Shown here: positions 17,426 to 26,969 of the stretch, one piece after another
How the letters are laid out: each line of letters opens with the position of its first letter
How positions within the stretch are numbered: position 1 is the stretch's first letter
From: Saprospiraceae bacterium
GTDB taxonomy: Bacteria > Bacteroidota > Bacteroidia > Chitinophagales > Saprospiraceae
Assembly (NCBI GenBank): GCA_016719615.1
Contig: JADJYQ010000001.1
Location: 1,462,501-1,526,500 of the forward strand
DNA: 64,000 bases
Direction of reading: 5' to 3'
Program-made: the position numbers and the translations under genes
The notes under the pieces: generated by a model
What the model was told of the DNA's origin: nothing
The model's database searches: none
Seen by the model: the letters and a program-made list of their open reading frames with translations, nothing else

Positions 17426-20400
17426 TCACCTTAACAATGTAACATTTCCCTTCTTAGCGTAAGTGTTGCCATCTACACAAGTGGCAATAAAATAATAACC
17501 ATATACATCAGGTGCCAATTTAACTCCCTTATAGGTACCATCCCACCATTGATTGATGTCTTTGGTTTCAAATACTTTTTCTCCCCATCGATTATACACA
17601 TATAACTCGACAGACTCCAAAAAGTTACTTCGAATTCTCAAGATGTCATTTTCCTGATCATCATTTGGGCTGAACACATTTGGAAAATAAACATCTTCTT
17701 CATTACATTTTGGACGTTTAACGAAAACACTAACATCTGTTTGGCCTTCACAGCCATCGTCATTTTTAGCTTTAACCGTATACAAGGTAGAATTTTCCGG
17801 ACTGGCGACTGGATCCGGACATTTAATACAATCCAGATTGTAAGGAATGATCCACTCATAATCCATATAACCGGGTGTAGTACTTAATTGTGAAGATTGA
17901 CCAAGATAAATGGTATCCGGATCAGCAAATGCCAATAATGGAGGATCAAACCTACTGATATTTACTTTGAAACTGTCTTGATAAGCACAACCATATTCAT
18001 TTATAAATGTCAGGAAAAATACTGTTGTATCTGCAGGTTTAACCAGTATTCGAGCCTGATCTTTGTTCGTTACAATAAATCGCTCCGGCGACCAGTCAAA
18101 GCGATAAGTATGGCCATCCCGGTTAATAAATTCAATAGGTCCATCTTTGCCCGGACATAATCTGTCTTTCCCGATTATAGTATAGTTTGTATCTAAAGGT
18201 ATAATTCTAAACGAATCCACATCTCCACAGCCATATATATCTGTGGCATACGCAAAGACATACATGGAATCCAAAAATAGTTTTTCCAAACTATAACCTG
18301 TACCTAACAAAATTCCAATTTCATCTGTCCATTCTATGCTGGGTACATTGGCTCCGGGGTCGGTACTTGCATATAAAATGATGGGTTTTTGAAAACACAA
18401 CACTGTATCGTTATTGACATTTAAATTGATTGGCGGCGGCACAAAAACAGTTATTTCCCGATCCACATAACAATCGGGTATATTAGGATCACTTACTCTG
18501 ACTTTATAAGTTTTGGTTTCACTGATGGATGCAGTTGGATTCGGGCTGTTGGGGTTATCTAAACCTTCTATAGGTGACCACTGATAAGTATAATTGGTAT
18601 CGGGATTATCGTTGAGTTTTACAGGTTTTCCCATACAACTCACTACTCTTTCTCGCAAACTAACCATGATAAGTCCTACATCTACAATTTTCGTAATTTC
18701 ATTATTACATTCTGCTCCAACTTTCAAAGTTACTGTGTAGCGACCTGGAATTTTATAAAAATGCACCGGACTGTTTTCATTTGAAGTTTCGAGATCTCCG
18801 AAATCCCATGCGTAATTTCCCGGTGAACTCTCATTCGAAAAACTTACGAGCGTGTTATCACAATTTTTTTCAACTTTAAAATCAGCAATTGGTTTGCAAA
18901 TAATGTTTGCTCTGACGGAATCAGAAGCGCTGCAATTATATTGATTCGTGGCTTTTACGCTAAATGTATATTCGCCGCATTTGGGAATCGTGAGTGTAAT
19001 ATTCTCCGTTCCTTTTCCGGAAATAATATACGTCTCTGGATCCCAGTCAAATTTTAGTTGATGCTCGGGATTGTCATTTTGAATTTGCAAATTAAAAGTG
19101 TCACCTTCACAAACGCGCACAGAATCAAGTCTGATGTTACTTAAGACTTCCTCATTACTTACAGTAATACTATCTGAACCAGGGCAATTGAATCCACTTT
19201 TACCTCTTACATAAAATGTTTTTTTACCATTTACCTGTGTTTCAAAGTTAAAGGATCCACTCGCAAGAATGTTTGAAAAATCAGCTTGATCAGACCACTC
19301 AATCGTATTTTCAACACCGCCATTAGCGAGTAATTGAATATGAGTATCACAGATCACTGAATCACCTGCTATGTCTATATTTAATAAATTGCTTACACTA
19401 ACGAATACAGAATCTTCTTCTGTACAATTCCCATCTGAAATGGTCAATTTATATAAAATATCGGCTGCCGGATTTGCAATAGGATCCGGACAGAATGCGC
19501 AACTTAAAGATGTTGTTGGTGACCACGTGTATTTGAATCTTGGGTCTGGATTTTGAAGCAATTTTGTGGATTCGCCAATACAAATTGGAATTTTATCTCC
19601 GAGAAATTGAGGGTTAAGTAAGTTGAGGATAAATTCTTTTTCAATCGTATCTGTGCAACCGCCTTCTGATGTGATCGTGAGTTGAATGATTGCTTTGCCG
19701 GTATCTTGAAAAATGAATTTTGGATTTTGATTTGTAGATGTTAGAATTCGATTATTGAGCCTTGCATTCCATTGCCAATTTCGGATGCTTAATAATGAAT
19801 CAAATGAATGATCAGTAACAAGCAACTCGATACTGTCTTTACAACTTTCATAGCTTACATCGAAATCACTCTTTAAATAGCCATCACCATACAAGTAAAC
19901 ATCTAAATAATTGGTATCGATGCAATCTTTAGCCCGGTTTGCTACCAGAGCAACTCGGTATTTTCCGGGTTTTGGAAATTTAAATTCCGGATTTGTATCT
20001 TTTGATATGTAATTGGTATTTGGATAATCAAATAGCCAGGTAAAATCGCGTGCATTCACACTGTTGTTTGTAAACTTAATGGTGCTATCGCCAACACATA
20101 ATACCGTGTCGCTGGCCGTAAACCTGGCTACGGGATTGGTAGTACAAAATCTGACGTTGTATTGAAAGTCTCTTCGTACTCTAGATAACAATTTACCATT
20201 TCTATATTCGTCGACACAAATGCCGACTAAATACTGGCCGATTGCATTTGGTTGACCAGTTATCAAACCAGTGGCGGGATCTATTCGTAAAGCAGGATTA
20301 CCACCCAAAAGATCAGTCAATCCAAAGGGAAATTTATAAGTTACTTGTGGAAACGGAGGTCTGCTAGGCCTGGTGGGTTTCGAATTTGCAGTATCTGCGC

Positions 20401-21058
20401 CTGCATATGGAACGCAAAGGCTATATACCAAAGAATCTCCTTCCTGGTCAAATGCCTGATGATCAAAAACAATGGGCCTGTCTCCACAAATGTAAATAGA
20501 TGGAAATGCTCCAAATTTTGGAGAAGTATTGCAATAACGAAGTGCATCTTCAGATATCACTACACTATAGGTAGCACCAATTAATTCCGGGTCGACAATA
20601 TTGGTAATGGTTTTGTTTCTGCAGCAACGTTGATATGCTAAAACATAACCTCCTTTTAAAAATGGAAGTTCTATTTTAGCGCGATATGTTGTTGTATGAA
20701 CGCATACATCCCCTCCTACCACTTCACATTCGGTTCTCAGGATTTCATTTAAGGTGTCATCGTTTCGGAAATCCATAAGCAATAGTCCAAATTGTCCTAA
20801 ACTCCTGACGATAGCGCCCTCACTGTCAAAAATTCCAATATGTGCAGGATCATCAAATTCTGCCTCCGGGCTCCCATTAAAACAATCTCTTCTTAAGGTT
20901 AATGTGATTTCATAAACCTGGCCACCCAGACATTTATAGGACATCTCTCCACCTACAATGTGACTTGATTTGGCTTCTGGTATAGCTATCGTACAAAAGA
21001 TAATACTATAAACCAACAGCTGAATTATCTTATTGAATCTCTGTATCATAAGTTCCAT
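17426..21058 (-). CDS. PKD-type surface protein with gliding-motility (type B) C-terminal domain, copy 2
   Basis: About 1210 residues. In-frame starts occur at 21085, 21058 and 21049; 21058 avoids overlap with the previous gene and keeps the hydrophobic signal (IIQLLVYSIIFCTIAIPEA). As in copy 1, the mature protein begins SHIVGGEMSYK, has a Cys-containing N-terminal module (LRRDC, YQRCCRNKT), PKD/Ig-like repeats (AWDFGDLETSNENSP, QWSPIEGLDNPNSPNP) and a TIGR04131 type C-terminus (YFPNVFSPNDD, LYVYNRWGEKVFE, WWDGTYKG, VTLLR). The two are colinear but clearly diverged, so the duplication is old. Third gene of cassette 2; likely a T9SS-exported adhesin. Confidence 0.88.
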   Translation of the reverse strand: MELMIQRFNKIIQLLVYSIIFCTIAIPEAKSSHIVGGEMSYKCLGGQVYEITLTLRRDCFNGSPEAEFDDPAHIGIFDSEGAIVRSLGQFGLLLMDFRNDDTLNEILRTECEVVGGDVCVHTTTYRAKIELPFLKGGYVLAYQRCCRNKTITNIVDPELIGATYSVVISEDALRYCNTSPKFGAFPSIYICGDRPIVFDHQAFDQEGDSLVYSLCVPYAGADTANSKPTRPSRPPFPQVTYKFPFGLTDLLGGNPALRIDPATGLITGQPNAIGQYLVGICVDEYRNGKLLSRVRRDFQYNVRFCTTNPVARFTASDTVLCVGDSTIKFTNNSVNARDFTWLFDYPNTNYISKDTNPEFKFPKPGKYRVALVANRAKDCIDTNYLDVYLYGDGYLKSDFDVSYESCKDSIELLVTDHSFDSLLSIRNWQWNARLNNRILTSTNQNPKFIFQDTGKAIIQLTITSEGGCTDTIEKEFILNLLNPQFLGDKIPICIGESTKLLQNPDPRFKYTWSPTTSLSCAFCPDPIANPAADILYKLTISDGNCTEEDSVFVSVSNLLNIDIAGDSVICDTHIQLLANGGVENTIEWSDQADFSNILASGSFNFETQVNGKKTFYVRGKSGFNCPGSDSITVSNEEVLSNIRLDSVRVCEGDTFNLQIQNDNPEHQLKFDWDPETYIISGKGTENITLTIPKCGEYTFSVKATNQYNCSASDSVRANIICKPIADFKVEKNCDNTLVSFSNESSPGNYAWDFGDLETSNENSPVHFYKIPGRYTVTLKVGAECNNEITKIVDVGLIMVSLRERVVSCMGKPVKLNDNPDTNYTYQWSPIEGLDNPNSPNPTASISETKTYKVRVSDPNIPDCYVDREITVFVPPPINLNVNNDTVLCFQKPIILYASTDPGANVPSIEWTDEIGILLGTGYSLEKLFLDSMYVFAYATDIYGCGDVDSFRIIPLDTNYTIIGKDRLCPGKDGPIEFINRDGHTYRFDWSPERFIVTNKDQARILVKPADTTVFFLTFINEYGCAYQDSFKVNISRFDPPLLAFADPDTIYLGQSSQLSTTPGYMDYEWIIPYNLDCIKCPDPVASPENSTLYTVKAKNDDGCEGQTDVSVFVKRPKCNEEDVYFPNVFSPNDDQENDILRIRSNFLESVELYVYNRWGEKVFETKDINQWWDGTYKGVKLAPDVYGYYFIATCVDGNTYAKKGNVTLLR

Positions 21059-21062
21059 TGAG

Positions 21063-23516
21063 TTATTGATTAATATTTTCATCAACGCCTTTTAATATTT
21101 CTAAAATTTCAACCCTCCGCTCATAAGCAGCTTTCAGATTGTATATTGAATTTCGAGTATCTTCTAAATCATCGCTTACATCTGTTGATGATTTTGATTC
21201 GCCAAATGGGATCTCTTTAATTTGAAAAAATTGATTCACAATATAGTCGTGAAATATTCCTTTGTCGTAGCGGTCAAATTCATTTCGCACACTATAAACT
21301 CTTCTAGATGACAATAACTGATTGTAATCCGATTTTGCACGCGGGGAAGCATAGCCTTTAAGGAAAATATCAATCTCATGTCCTTCTGCCAGAATGATGA
21401 TTAGTTTTTCCATAAATAATTTCAACTTTTCGGCATTAGCTTTTACATTCCTATTGAAAAAAGTATCAATTTCGAGAATTACTTTTTCCCTATTTACATT
21501 TTTCATGCCTTTAGTAAACTCTTTAATATAAGTGAGTTTTTTTCCATAATAATCATTGTAAATATCGAGGAATCCTACACTGGTGCTGTCTGAGTCTGAC
21601 CTCGGATCAGGCATGTCATTCTCGAAAAATAAACGAATGGGCAATAGTTTTCGGAGATCTGCAATTGCAGTTAATTCCAGGAATAATTTCCGATTCAATA
21701 CAGGCTCAAGGGCAGTCTCTAATGGTGTAATGGTGATTTCTGTGCTTTCATATTTTGGCTTGTACGCTTTTAGTTTATAATTTTTACCTTTTAACAATTT
21801 GAAATCGAAAAAATTGCTGTCAGGATTTGTTGTAGACTTCAACATGATGTTCTGATCGAGATCCCAAAGTTCTACGGTTGCACCTTTTAAATTAACATTT
21901 GTAGTGCGTTCAAATGTATAAGCATTCAATGATTTAATTTCGGTAAGGTAGAGATTCTTAGTCAGGGTCGATAAATCAGCCAGATCAATCGTGTTGCAAA
22001 ACAAAGTATCGGATATCCAGCCATCCTTACTGCCTATGATCCTGTACTTTCTGTCTTCTGTAATTTTAACGGGATAAATTGATTTATCTGTTAATTGATT
22101 TGAATAATGCAGGCTATCTATTTCTGTAACATCAGTAATTTCTACCTTGGTTCCGAATAAACCTGTGGAATCATATTTATCTAATGTATTTACGATGAGG
22201 TCTAAGGTTGCAGGGATGTATTTAACTTTATAAACATCATAACAACAAGCCTGTATGACTTCATCCATAAACTTAGATCCCGGTTTATTGGATACCATAT
22301 AAGCTTTGCGTTGTATGTCATCTTCGTTATAATATAGATCATCATAACTACTGTTTATAGAAGGCCCCAGATTTATAATTTTCAAAGCCTCTTTTCCTTT
22401 GAAGTCGTATTTGTAAACATCTAGACCGCCGAACCCAATATGACCTTCACTGCTAAAAAATAAGGTAGAAGTTTTTGTGTTGAAAAATGGACTTACTTCG
22501 TTTTCACTTGTATTGAAGTTTTCCAGATTTTCAGCCTGAGAAGGAAATTCATCTTCGCTAATGAGTACAGCATATATATCAAACCCCCCTTTTCCGCCGG
22601 GACGGTCGCTCACAAAATAGAGTTTATCGAGGCCTGATTCCGGATCTTTGGAAATATGAGGTTGCGTAGAAGTATAATGGGGAAGATTAACAGGTTCCGG
22701 TAATTTTAATTTGGGACCCCATTTTAATCCGTTTTTATATTTTACGTAGATCTGGCAATGAATCCTGTCAATGTCCTGCAAATAGCCACAAATCGTAAAA
22801 TATACCTTATTGCTGTCTTTGCTGAAGGATGGATGGACTATATGCAAATCTTTGTCCAGAAGCCCTGAATCTAATGGCAATGGCTTAAAAGTACTTTCAT
22901 CAAAACGCAAAATTGTACCTTGATTTCTGAGCGGTTCGCCACCCTTGCGTTTTTTCTCTAAAATATGATCAGAAGAAATGTACAATGAATTGTTTGCAAA
23001 GACGGGGCTGAACTCACTTTGTTGTGAGTTAATGCGATCGTCTAATTTTTTTTGCTGGATGAGTGGGTCCTTCCGCTTTATTTGCTCCTTTGCCCACTGA
23101 ATAGAACTGATGCGTTTAACTGTTCTGTTTTGCAATTCAGGATCATCATGTCCGCTTGATTGGTAGGATTTAAAATAAACTAAAGCTTCACTATAAAATC
23201 CTTGACGAAAAAGGGACTCACCCAAATAGTATTCTGTTCCCGGATGCCGTTGGAGGATTTCTTTTCCAATCGTAGCTCTAAAGTGTTTGGTTGCTGTTGA
23301 AAATGCATTCAGTTTTAAAGCGGCGTGACCTGCAAGCATATTTAAGGAGTCGAGCTCTTGCTTATAACTTAAAGCAATGAGGATGTCATGATAAGCTGCA
23401 TAGTAATCTTCTCTTTGAAGATAATTTGTAATAGACTCTTTATACTGGCTTAATGATTGCGCCTGGCCTATTTGAGTATATATTAGGTATGTAATAAGAC
23501 AAAAGAAAATTCTCAT
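21063..23516 (-). CDS. PorE-like TPR / PD40 / OmpA-family protein, copy 2
   Basis: 817 residues from the ATG at 23516, which begins the signal peptide RIFFCLITYLIYTQIGQAQS; an ATG nine codons upstream is less likely. Domain order equals copy 1: TPR-like helices, PD40 propeller (LYFVSDRPGGKGGFDIYAV, FFSSEGHIGFGGLDVYK), regulatory-like beta folds, and an OmpA-like end with IFLKGYASPRAKSDYNQLL. Copy 1 and copy 2 share the FF(D/E)ND segment near the OmpA start. The likely role is to tie its PorP/SprF partner (11 bases upstream) to peptidoglycan. The short distance of 4 bases to the adhesin start indicates tight coupling. Confidence 0.85.
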   Translation of the reverse strand: MRIFFCLITYLIYTQIGQAQSLSQYKESITNYLQREDYYAAYHDILIALSYKQELDSLNMLAGHAALKLNAFSTATKHFRATIGKEILQRHPGTEYYLGESLFRQGFYSEALVYFKSYQSSGHDDPELQNRTVKRISSIQWAKEQIKRKDPLIQQKKLDDRINSQQSEFSPVFANNSLYISSDHILEKKRKGGEPLRNQGTILRFDESTFKPLPLDSGLLDKDLHIVHPSFSKDSNKVYFTICGYLQDIDRIHCQIYVKYKNGLKWGPKLKLPEPVNLPHYTSTQPHISKDPESGLDKLYFVSDRPGGKGGFDIYAVLISEDEFPSQAENLENFNTSENEVSPFFNTKTSTLFFSSEGHIGFGGLDVYKYDFKGKEALKIINLGPSINSSYDDLYYNEDDIQRKAYMVSNKPGSKFMDEVIQACCYDVYKVKYIPATLDLIVNTLDKYDSTGLFGTKVEITDVTEIDSLHYSNQLTDKSIYPVKITEDRKYRIIGSKDGWISDTLFCNTIDLADLSTLTKNLYLTEIKSLNAYTFERTTNVNLKGATVELWDLDQNIMLKSTTNPDSNFFDFKLLKGKNYKLKAYKPKYESTEITITPLETALEPVLNRKLFLELTAIADLRKLLPIRLFFENDMPDPRSDSDSTSVGFLDIYNDYYGKKLTYIKEFTKGMKNVNREKVILEIDTFFNRNVKANAEKLKLFMEKLIIILAEGHEIDIFLKGYASPRAKSDYNQLLSSRRVYSVRNEFDRYDKGIFHDYIVNQFFQIKEIPFGESKSSTDVSDDLEDTRNSIYNLKAAYERRVEILEILKGVDENINQ

Positions 23517-23527
23517 ATTTACGTGAA

Positions 23528-24547
23528 TTAATAAAGTGGACATTTTTTGTATAAGCCCACGGGATCAACATTTTTAAATAAATATTGTAGGCTTATTTCT
23601 AAGCCTCCTCTCTGATTGGTAGCTGTTTTAAAGGCTGAAGTATTTATATCATAACTTGCAATTGCAGTCCAATTTTTATATTGAAATCCAGCCATCGGAT
23701 AAAATGCATCTTCTAATCTGATACCGGCACCTAAAATGAGATTCAGTCGGATTCCTGGATTTTTATCCAGATAAAATTTGAACATTCCACTTGCAGCGGT
23801 TTCTTCATAAACATCTTGCTCCTGATACTGGCCATATGCAATGAGATCAACAAAACCAGCAATCCCGATGCTCAGCGTGGCATGATAAACATGGCGCATT
23901 GGCAAACCTACTTTGTTTTGTTGTTGAGTATAAAAAGTTTGATCGGGTTCCAGTAAATGATTGATGGAGGCTCCGATGCCCAAATATGTCCTGTTCGATT
24001 TCGAAATTTGGTAAGAGATTCCTGCTCCCAAATCAAAGAAAAAAGCACCGGAATTCTCAAAACTTTCTTTTGGTGAAAGACCATTATTATATTTTTCACC
24101 ATCCCATTGGTTGTCCCACTTTAAAAGCTCTTCCGATAACCTTCTTTGTCCGACACTTGGACTTATGCCAAATCTGAATTGATGGTGCCTATTGATGTTT
24201 AGTCCATAATTAAAAGAAGTATTAAGTGCCGTCAAACTCAATTTGGAATCTCCGGCTTTATCGTAATCCAAACCTATACCTACACCTATAAAATCCTGTT
24301 TTGATCGGATTTTAAATTTGCTGTCGTAAAACAAACTCAAACTTAAATAAGGCACGGGTACCGTTTGCCATTGGCTGCGGTAATTAGCGGTAAGTCTGTG
24401 TTCACCAGCATAAGAGCCAGTATTGGCCGGACTTTGCCCTGGTAGGTGCATAAAAAACTGAGAATAATGTATATCCTGAGTTTTTCCCATGGTGCAGAGT
24501 GTACACCACCCAATAATTATAAGTAAATACGTATGCCGTTTAAGCAT
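23528..24547 (-). CDS. PorP/SprF-family type IX secretion membrane protein, copy 2
   Basis: 339 residues with signal peptide (LLIIIGWCTLCTMGKTQ) and the family beginning DIHYSQFFMHLPGQSPANTGSY, followed by outer-membrane barrel strands such as SLSLFYDSKFKI and GISPSVGQRRLSEEL. It heads cassette 2. Copy 1 has equivalent motifs (FAHRRFKPDELTWDAQWNGDIF against RRLSEELLKWDNQWDG). By analogy with SprF the protein is expected to help secrete or anchor its neighbouring type B cargo. The 239 bases upstream, to the divergent NAD(P)HX gene, are AT-rich and hold no clear promoter consensus. Confidence 0.9.
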   Translation of the reverse strand: MLKRHTYLLIIIGWCTLCTMGKTQDIHYSQFFMHLPGQSPANTGSYAGEHRLTANYRSQWQTVPVPYLSLSLFYDSKFKIRSKQDFIGVGIGLDYDKAGDSKLSLTALNTSFNYGLNINRHHQFRFGISPSVGQRRLSEELLKWDNQWDGEKYNNGLSPKESFENSGAFFFDLGAGISYQISKSNRTYLGIGASINHLLEPDQTFYTQQQNKVGLPMRHVYHATLSIGIAGFVDLIAYGQYQEQDVYEETAASGMFKFYLDKNPGIRLNLILGAGIRLEDAFYPMAGFQYKNWTAIASYDINTSAFKTATNQRGGLEISLQYLFKNVDPVGLYKKCPLY

Positions 24548-24786
24548 AAATGAAACCGGTTAAAAGTGAGTAAATGGAAAGTGAACTTGATTAATGAAAA
24601 TTCGGAGATGAAAATGGGAATTTCTCAAAGAATTAGCAAGTTTATGAGATTTTGTGCAAATATTCAAATATTCTCTGAAATATTTTCTAAATATATTAAA
24701 ATAATTTATAATATTTCGCAAATGATGAGTCCCTACTCAAGCATTTCATATGCAGTTCGGTATGTAATTTGCATCAATTTTGGATC

Positions 24787-26271
24787 ATGCTTCCTATTTA
24801 TAATGTAGAACAGACCAGGCATTGGGATCTATATACCCTTGAAAAAGAATCAATTAGTTCTTTGGAATTAATGGAAAGCGCAGCTACAGTCAGTACCGAA
24901 TGGCTTTTATTGAAGTTTGGCCCAACTGCTAAATACCTGATCTTTTGCGGAAATGGCAATAATGGCGGTGATGGCATTTGCATCGCTCGTCAATTAGCAG
25001 CAAAAAACTTGGAAGTATATGTTTCGCTAATTCCTTTAACTGCCAGCGCAAGCAATGAGTTTCTTATAAATTTGGATAGATTCAATAAAGTAGGCTTAGG
25101 GCCGATTTTAGAAATGGAGGAAGCCCTTGATTTGTTGAAATATCGGCAAGATTTAATGATCATTGATTCCATATTAGGTTCCGGTCTTAATAGGGAACCA
25201 TCAGGAGATGTTTCTAAAGTTATTCAAGATCTCAATATATGCGGACATCAAATAGTCTCCATTGATATCCCATCGGGTATGTATGCAAATGGCCTCCCCG
25301 ATCATATTTATGTAAGGGCAAATTTTACGCTATGTATTCAAAGTCCCAAATTGTCAGCTTTACTTCCTGTTAGTGGTGCTGCGTATGGTCAAATTTCCAT
25401 TCTGGATATTGGTTTGCATCCTTTGTATTTAAGCTGGTGTTTGCCTGATAAATGGTATGTTCTAAGAGAAGACATTCAAAATTTGATAAGGGTCAGAAAG
25501 CCATTTGACTATAAAAACAAATTTGGACATGTCTTGACAATAGGTGGGTGTCCTGGTATGGTCGGAGCTATATTGATGGCATCAAAAGCTGCCTTGAGAA
25601 CAGGATGTGGCTTATGCACAATAGTCTCATTTGAAGAAAATCGGGTGATCCTTCAAACTGCATTGCCTGAAGCTATGTTTTATCCAATTGGTCAAGTCAA
25701 ATTGGATAAATACACCGTGCTCGCTATGGGTCCCGGAATGGGATGCAGCGAAGAAATGCGATGTTTAATGTTGGAGCTATTAAATGAATTTGATAAAAAA
25801 GTCGTCTTGGATGCAGATGCTTTAAATATGATTAGTCATGAATCGTATTTTGAAAGTATAAATGCTGAAATTGTAATTACACCCCATGTTGTTGAATTTG
25901 ATCGCCTTTTTGGAAAATGTCAAACAGATTTTGAACGGATTGATAAGGCTATTCAATGTTCAAGCAAGTACAATATCACCATTGTTCTAAAAGGGCATTA
26001 TACAGCTATAGTAAGTCGAGAAGGGATTGTGTACTTCAACTCAAGTGGCAACCCAGGATTGGCTAAAGCTGGCAGCGGCGATGTATTATGTGGAATGATT
26101 GGGGCCTTCCTTGCACAAGATTATCCAAGTCTGGATGCTTGCTTGCTGGCAGTTTATTTACATGGCTATACTGCTGATTTTCTCCTGAATGAAATGGCTA
26201 TGGAATCTATAATGGCAAGTGATATCATTGATGCCCTACCCCGCTCTTTTTTCAAATTAAAAAAGGAATGA
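24787..26271 (+). CDS. nnr: Bifunctional NAD(P)H-hydrate epimerase / ADP-dependent dehydratase
   Basis: 494 residues from the ATG at 24787, where the YjeF-type beginning (IYNVEQTRHWDLYTL) appears. The N-terminal half is the epimerase, with the GNGNNGGDG nucleotide loop near residues 55-63; the C-terminal half is the ribokinase-like dehydratase, with KAGSGDVLCGMIGA (catalytic Asp about 432). Together they repair hydrated NADH/NADPH, with epimerisation of the R form and ADP- or ATP-driven dehydration of the S form. The stop overlaps the sirtuin start by four bases (ATGA), implying translational coupling of two NAD-related enzymes. Confidence 0.95.
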   Translation: MLPIYNVEQTRHWDLYTLEKESISSLELMESAATVSTEWLLLKFGPTAKYLIFCGNGNNGGDGICIARQLAAKNLEVYVSLIPLTASASNEFLINLDRFNKVGLGPILEMEEALDLLKYRQDLMIIDSILGSGLNREPSGDVSKVIQDLNICGHQIVSIDIPSGMYANGLPDHIYVRANFTLCIQSPKLSALLPVSGAAYGQISILDIGLHPLYLSWCLPDKWYVLREDIQNLIRVRKPFDYKNKFGHVLTIGGCPGMVGAILMASKAALRTGCGLCTIVSFEENRVILQTALPEAMFYPIGQVKLDKYTVLAMGPGMGCSEEMRCLMLELLNEFDKKVVLDADALNMISHESYFESINAEIVITPHVVEFDRLFGKCQTDFERIDKAIQCSSKYNITIVLKGHYTAIVSREGIVYFNSSGNPGLAKAGSGDVLCGMIGAFLAQDYPSLDACLLAVYLHGYTADFLLNEMAMESIMASDIIDALPRSFFKLKKE

Positions 26272-26969
26272 AAAATTTAGTCGTTTTATCGGGGGCCGGA
26301 ATTAGTGCAGAAAGTGGCTTAAAAACATTCAGAGATTCAGATGGTTTGTGGGAAGGTCATCAAGTGATGGACGTAGCAACCCCTGAAGGTTTCCGACGAA
26401 ATCCGGAATTGGTATTGAATTTTTATAATGAACGCCGAAAGCAAGTGATTCATTCAAGGCCAAATATTGCACATCAGATTATTGCAGATTTAGAAGCTCA
26501 TTATCAAGTTTGGGTTGTTACGCAGAATGTTGATGATTTACACGAACGAGCAGGAAGTAAGAACGTGCTTCATCTGCATGGAGAACTTTTAAAAGTCAGA
26601 AGTAGCTACAAGTCTGATATTATTTATCCCTGGACAACTGATTTGAAACTCGGAGATCGATGTGAATATGGCAGTCAACTGAGACCGCATATCGTGTGGT
26701 TTGGTGAGGATGTGCCCATGATCTATCAAGCATCTCATTTGATCAAAAAGGCAGATATACTCATCGTTATTGGGACCTCTTTACAAGTGTATCCTGCTGC
26801 AGGTTTATTGGTTCATTTGTCTGCGGAGGCGCTTTTATATTACATTGATCCCAAACCACAGCATCATCCAAGCATGGCAGCCTTCAAACATGCATATTTG
26901 ATCGAAGAAAAAGCTGTTGCAGGTATGGAAATCATTTTACCTTCTTTGCTGGAATTCAGCAAAATTTAA
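26268..26969 (+). CDS. Sirtuin-type NAD-dependent deacylase without the usual zinc cysteines
   Basis: 233 residues. NAD-binding motif GAGISAESG (9-17), TQNVDDLHERAG and catalytic His104 in HLHGE identify a class III sirtuin. Tyr53 and Arg56 (FYNERRK) match the YxxR pair that in SIRT5-like enzymes binds acidic acyl groups, so desuccinylase or demalonylase activity is plausible. The four zinc cysteines are not present: the expected first pair is replaced by RSSYKS, and only one Cys (DRCEYG) is left of the second, a feature I recall from other Bacteroidota sirtuins. The gene is coupled to the NAD(P)HX repair gene and overlaps the convergent receptor gene by four bases. Confidence 0.88.
   Translation: MKNLVVLSGAGISAESGLKTFRDSDGLWEGHQVMDVATPEGFRRNPELVLNFYNERRKQVIHSRPNIAHQIIADLEAHYQVWVVTQNVDDLHERAGSKNVLHLHGELLKVRSSYKSDIIYPWTTDLKLGDRCEYGSQLRPHIVWFGEDVPMIYQASHLIKKADILIVIGTSLQVYPAAGLLVHLSAEALLYYIDPKPQHHPSMAAFKHAYLIEEKAVAGMEIILPSLLEFSKI

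Noticed and set aside
24653..24673. CAAATATT direct repeat upstream of porP copy 2 as a promoter
   Set aside because: Its complement AATATTTG misses the TA of the -7 consensus, and the surrounding sequence is AT-rich enough for chance matches.
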